Made by a program: the position numbers and the translations under genes
Shown: positions 61,412 through 64,000 of the stretch, in pieces
How positions within the stretch are numbered: position 1 is the stretch's first letter
How the letters are laid out: every line of letters begins with the position of its first letter
The notes under the pieces: generated by a model
Databases searched by the model: none
Seen by the model: the letters and a program-made list of their open reading frames with translations, nothing else
Told to the model about the DNA's origin: nothing
NCBI GenBank assembly: GCA_023391695.1
Contig: JAEWAK010000027.1
Location: forward strand, 1-64,000
From: Bacillota bacterium
GTDB taxonomy: Bacteria > Bacillota > Clostridia > Lachnospirales > Lachnospiraceae
Reading direction: 5' to 3'
DNA length: 64,000 bases

Positions 61412-63838
61412 ATGGAATATTGCGTTAGTGAGAAATTTATTGATTTTGTATTGAAGGATGCTAAAATGCGTCTGGAACCCGTAACAGCTTCTATCATACG
61501 CTGTATTTATACAAAAAATGAGGAATACAAGCAGGAATCGGTCATAATAAACAGAAAAAAAGATAAACCAGTCAAATTTACCGTTTCGGAAGAAGACTGC
61601 CTGGTAAGTGTGTCTACGGATAAGCTGGAAGTTCTTGTATATCCGGAAAATGGAATTGTAATCTGGAAAGATAAAACCACAAAAAAATTATATCTGAAGG
61701 AAACCGGTAAATCCTTATCTGAAATTGATGTTATCCGGTATACTACCGGGGATGAGAAGCCTGTTATAAACAGGGTAAAAACAGTGGACGGGGAACGTAA
61801 TTTCGTTCAAAACTTAAGACCAGTGGCAGACAGACACGCATACCGCGGTAAATTAAATTTTAACTGGCAGGAGGACGAAGGCATTTACGGTCTTGGACAG
61901 GCTGAGGAAGGTATCTATAATTACCGCAGGCACAGCCAGTATCTTTATCAGCATAATATGAGAATCCCCATGCCCATGTTCCTTTCTACAAAAGGCTATG
62001 GGATATTGGTGGACTGCGGTTCTTTAATGACTTTTAATGATGATGAAAACGGTTCCTATCTGTTTTTGGATACCGTTGACCAAATTGATTATTATTTTAT
62101 GGCGGGAAATAAACCGGACGATATCATCGCAGGCTACCGTTATCTCACCGGAGAAGCAGCCATGCTTCCCAAGTGGGCCTATGGGTATATTCAATCCAAG
62201 GAACAATATTATACTGCGGAGGAACTGGTTGATATTATCCGGCACTACCGTGAACTGAAAGTTCCCATCGATTGTGTGGTACAGGATTGGAACAGCTGGG
62301 AATCCGGTAATTGGGGTGAAAAATTAGTGGACCGAACGCGCTATGGCAACCTGAAGGAATGCATGGACCAGATTCATGATCTGCATGCCCATGCCATGGT
62401 ATCTGTCTGGCCCAATATGAATGCAGGCGGTAAAAATCATACGGAATTCCTGGAAGCCGGATATCTGTTAAATGATTATGCAACCTATGATGCCTTTCAG
62501 GAAGAAGCCCGTAAAATATACTGGCAACAGGCCAGGGAGGAATTATTTAACGGCGGCTTTGATTCCTGGTGGTGCGATTCCACGGAACCTTTCAGCGGCC
62601 CGGATTGGGGCGGTGAAGTAAAGAAAGAACCTTGGGAGCGTTTTTACCTTGTAGGTACCGAACATAAAAAATATCTTGATCCCACACATGCCAATCTGTT
62701 TGCTCTGGTGCATGCCAAAGGAATCTATGAGAATCAGAAAGAAGAAACTAAGGATATACGTGTCCTGAACTTAACCCGTTCCGGATATGCCTCCGGCCAG
62801 AAATACGGTGCCATGCTTTGGTCCGGGGATACCTGTGCAACCTGGGACAGTTTAAAGAAACAAATTGTAGAAGGATTAAATGTGGGCTTAAGCGGTTATC
62901 CTTACTGGACTCTGGATATAGGAGCATTCTTTACCGTAGGGAATAAGTGGCAGAACCGCGGCTGCGGCTGCAACACGGATTCCACCCCAAAATGGTTCTG
63001 GCAGGGACATTATAACGAAGGCGTAAAAGATGCCGGTTACTGCGAACTGTATGTACGCTGGCTGGAATTCGGAACCTTTCTCCCTATGTTTCGTTCCCAC
63101 GGAACGGATACCCCAAGGGAAATATGGAATTTTGGTAAAAAGGGAGACCTGTTTTATGATGCGATAGAAAAATTTATTAACTTAAGATACCGTCTCATGC
63201 CTTACATTTATTCCCTGGCAGGAGCAGTCCGTTTACAAAGCGCAACCATTATGCGAAGCCTGCTCTTTGATTTTATGGAAGATAAAAGAGCAAGGGATAT
63301 TAAAGACGGTTTTCTGTTCGGGCCTTTCCTTTTGGTCTACGCGGTAACGGAGCCCATGTATTATGAAGCAGACAATTTAAAAATTGAGAAAGAAAAGCAA
63401 AAAGACTGTTACCTGCCGGAAGGAACCGCCTGGTATGACTTCTGGTCCGGCAAAGCTTATACCGGCGGGCAGACAGTTACCATAGAAACTCCAATTGACC
63501 GCATCCCCATCTTTGTAAAGGCAGGCTCCATCCTTCCGTTAACAGAAGGACTGCAGTATGCAGACGAAAAAAACGGCCTGCCCCTGGAACTGCAGGTATT
63601 CCCCGGAGCCGACGGGACCTTTGTATTATATGAAGATGAAGGAAATAACTACAATTATGAAAATGGGGCATATTCAACCATTGAATTGAAATGGAAGGAT
63701 ACCGTTAAAAACCTGTCAATCGGAAAACGCCAGGGCTCTTTTGCCGGCATGGAAACGGCAAGGACTTTTAAAATCAGGCTGGGTGAAATAACAAAAGAAG
63801 TAAATTATACCGGTGAGGAAATAATTTTAGACCTGTGA
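61412..63838 (+). CDS. Glycoside hydrolase family 31 (alpha-glucosidase/alpha-xylosidase type)
   Basis: 808 residues without a signal peptide, so intracellular. An N-terminal beta domain contains EGIYGLGQAEEGIYNYR. The TIM barrel has PKWAYGYIQSKEQY, VPIDCVVQDWNSW, the nucleophile D389 in WWCDSTEPF, and D473 in MLWSGD, matching the GH31 acid/base position. FRSHGTDTPREIW follows. C-terminal beta domains complete the fold. It cleaves alpha-linked glucosides, xylosides or related sugars from the non-reducing end; the exact specificity cannot be read. RBS AAAAGGAGAAGG before the ATG at 61412. It may process sugars brought in by importers like the one at 2125-5818, but they are not linked here. Confidence 0.93.
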   Translation: MEYCVSEKFIDFVLKDAKMRLEPVTASIIRCIYTKNEEYKQESVIINRKKDKPVKFTVSEEDCLVSVSTDKLEVLVYPENGIVIWKDKTTKKLYLKETGKSLSEIDVIRYTTGDEKPVINRVKTVDGERNFVQNLRPVADRHAYRGKLNFNWQEDEGIYGLGQAEEGIYNYRRHSQYLYQHNMRIPMPMFLSTKGYGILVDCGSLMTFNDDENGSYLFLDTVDQIDYYFMAGNKPDDIIAGYRYLTGEAAMLPKWAYGYIQSKEQYYTAEELVDIIRHYRELKVPIDCVVQDWNSWESGNWGEKLVDRTRYGNLKECMDQIHDLHAHAMVSVWPNMNAGGKNHTEFLEAGYLLNDYATYDAFQEEARKIYWQQAREELFNGGFDSWWCDSTEPFSGPDWGGEVKKEPWERFYLVGTEHKKYLDPTHANLFALVHAKGIYENQKEETKDIRVLNLTRSGYASGQKYGAMLWSGDTCATWDSLKKQIVEGLNVGLSGYPYWTLDIGAFFTVGNKWQNRGCGCNTDSTPKWFWQGHYNEGVKDAGYCELYVRWLEFGTFLPMFRSHGTDTPREIWNFGKKGDLFYDAIEKFINLRYRLMPYIYSLAGAVRLQSATIMRSLLFDFMEDKRARDIKDGFLFGPFLLVYAVTEPMYYEADNLKIEKEKQKDCYLPEGTAWYDFWSGKAYTGGQTVTIETPIDRIPIFVKAGSILPLTEGLQYADEKNGLPLELQVFPGADGTFVLYEDEGNNYNYENGAYSTIELKWKDTVKNLSIGKRQGSFAGMETARTFKIRLGEITKEVNYTGEEIILDL

Positions 63839-63849
63839 ACCTACTAAAT

Positions 63850-63929
63850 AAGGGGCTGTTGCAAAATTCAAAATCTATCTTACCTGGGAGAACCAGACAC
63901 GGTAAATTTATCAGTTTGCAACAGCCCTT
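63850..63929. terminator. Long hairpin, bidirectional terminator-like
   Basis: AAGGGGCTGTTGCAAA (63850-63865) pairs with TTTGCAACAGCCCTT (63915-63929) with one extra G, across a 49-nt loop. It shares the GGCTGTTGC core with the terminator at 29022-29076 and, like it, appears to lie between convergent genes. Confidence 0.65.
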
Positions 63930-63939
63930 AACTTTTGTT

Positions 63940-64000
63940 CTACTGTACAAGTGTTCCGTTATAATACACTTTTAAAACAGGATTGGATATGATGTCATAA
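63940..64000 (-). CDS. C-terminal end of a gene cut by the right window edge
   Basis: On the minus strand a frame enters from the right edge, reads DIISNPVLKVYYNGTLVQ and stops at the complement of 63940-63942. About 19 codons are visible, too few to name a family. The convergent terminator just before it supports a real gene end. Confidence 0.45.
   Translation of the reverse strand, partial: YDIISNPVLKVYYNGTLVQ

Overview
The window looks like a chromosomal segment of a low-GC, spore-forming, anaerobic, Gram-positive bacterium of the class Clostridia, most plausibly a Lachnospiraceae-type organism. The signs are GerA-type germinant receptor genes, scpA/scpB, an S-layer-homology protein, LplA/LplB/LplC-type sugar import, a monoderm-style type IV pilus operon without secretin genes, an oxygen-sensitive 2-hydroxyacyl-CoA dehydratase-activase-like protein, and corrinoid-dependent methanol methyltransferase genes. 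No rRNA, tRNA, CRISPR array or prophage was seen. Mobile DNA is limited to a TnpB remnant at the left edge and two copies of a palindromic MITE-like repeat.

Layout. 1-500: 3' end of an IS605-type tnpB with its right-end hairpin. 626-5818: LacI regulator, a consensus promoter with two LacI-type operators, two ABC permeases and a lipoprotein solute-binding protein (no ATPase gene). 6380-12928: Ig-like membrane-anchored protein, then an SLH protein, a MacA-like adaptor, an ABC ATPase and a MacB-like permease in one tight run. 12995-17400: DD-carboxypeptidase, metallophosphoesterase, a degenerate site-2-protease-like membrane protein, and scpA-scpB. 17673-21730: germinant receptor A subunit, then one reading frame that joins the B and C subunits. 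21882-24120: DUF1328 protein, small P-loop kinase, chemoreceptor remnant, OGG-type DNA glycosylase. 24413-29002: giant activase/HgdB-like protein with a 12-residue tandem repeat. 29102-33277 (minus strand): vanG-vanXY-vanT set for D-Ala-D-Ser peptidoglycan precursors, without an adjacent VanRS pair. 33917-35526: LysM fragment and asparaginase. 36194-50988: CheY-domain protein with a very long acidic linker, an unknown protein, and the type IV pilus operon (pilB, pilT, pilC, pilin, pilD, pilM, pilN, pilO and three minor-pilin-like genes). 51191-53100: unknown protein and a second DD-carboxypeptidase. 53446-61101: methanol module (mtaC, mtaB, CobW-type GTPase, PocR-AraC regulator, RACo/RamA-like reductive activator). 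61412-63838: GH31 glycosidase.

How the parts work together. The methanol module should move a methyl group from methanol (MtaB) to the corrinoid protein (MtaC). The ferredoxin/ASKHA protein would reactivate oxidised cobalamin, and the divergent PocR-AraC protein probably controls the set. The second methyltransferase, which would pass the methyl group to tetrahydrofolate, is not in the window. The van set would make D-Ser (VanT), ligate D-Ala-D-Ser (VanG) and hydrolyse normal D-Ala-ended precursors (VanXY).

The most unusual feature is in the non-coding DNA. A roughly 71-nt leader unit (A-T hairpin, GC hairpin, Shine-Dalgarno, start codon) occurs five times in tandem in front of the cobW-type gene and once, at the equivalent position, in front of vanG. 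A different tandem unit, built on the same plan (hairpin, Shine-Dalgarno, start codon, immediate stop) and carrying extended -10 motifs, sits in front of the RACo/RamA-like gene. These repeated leaders look like a family of regulatory elements that I cannot assign to a known class.
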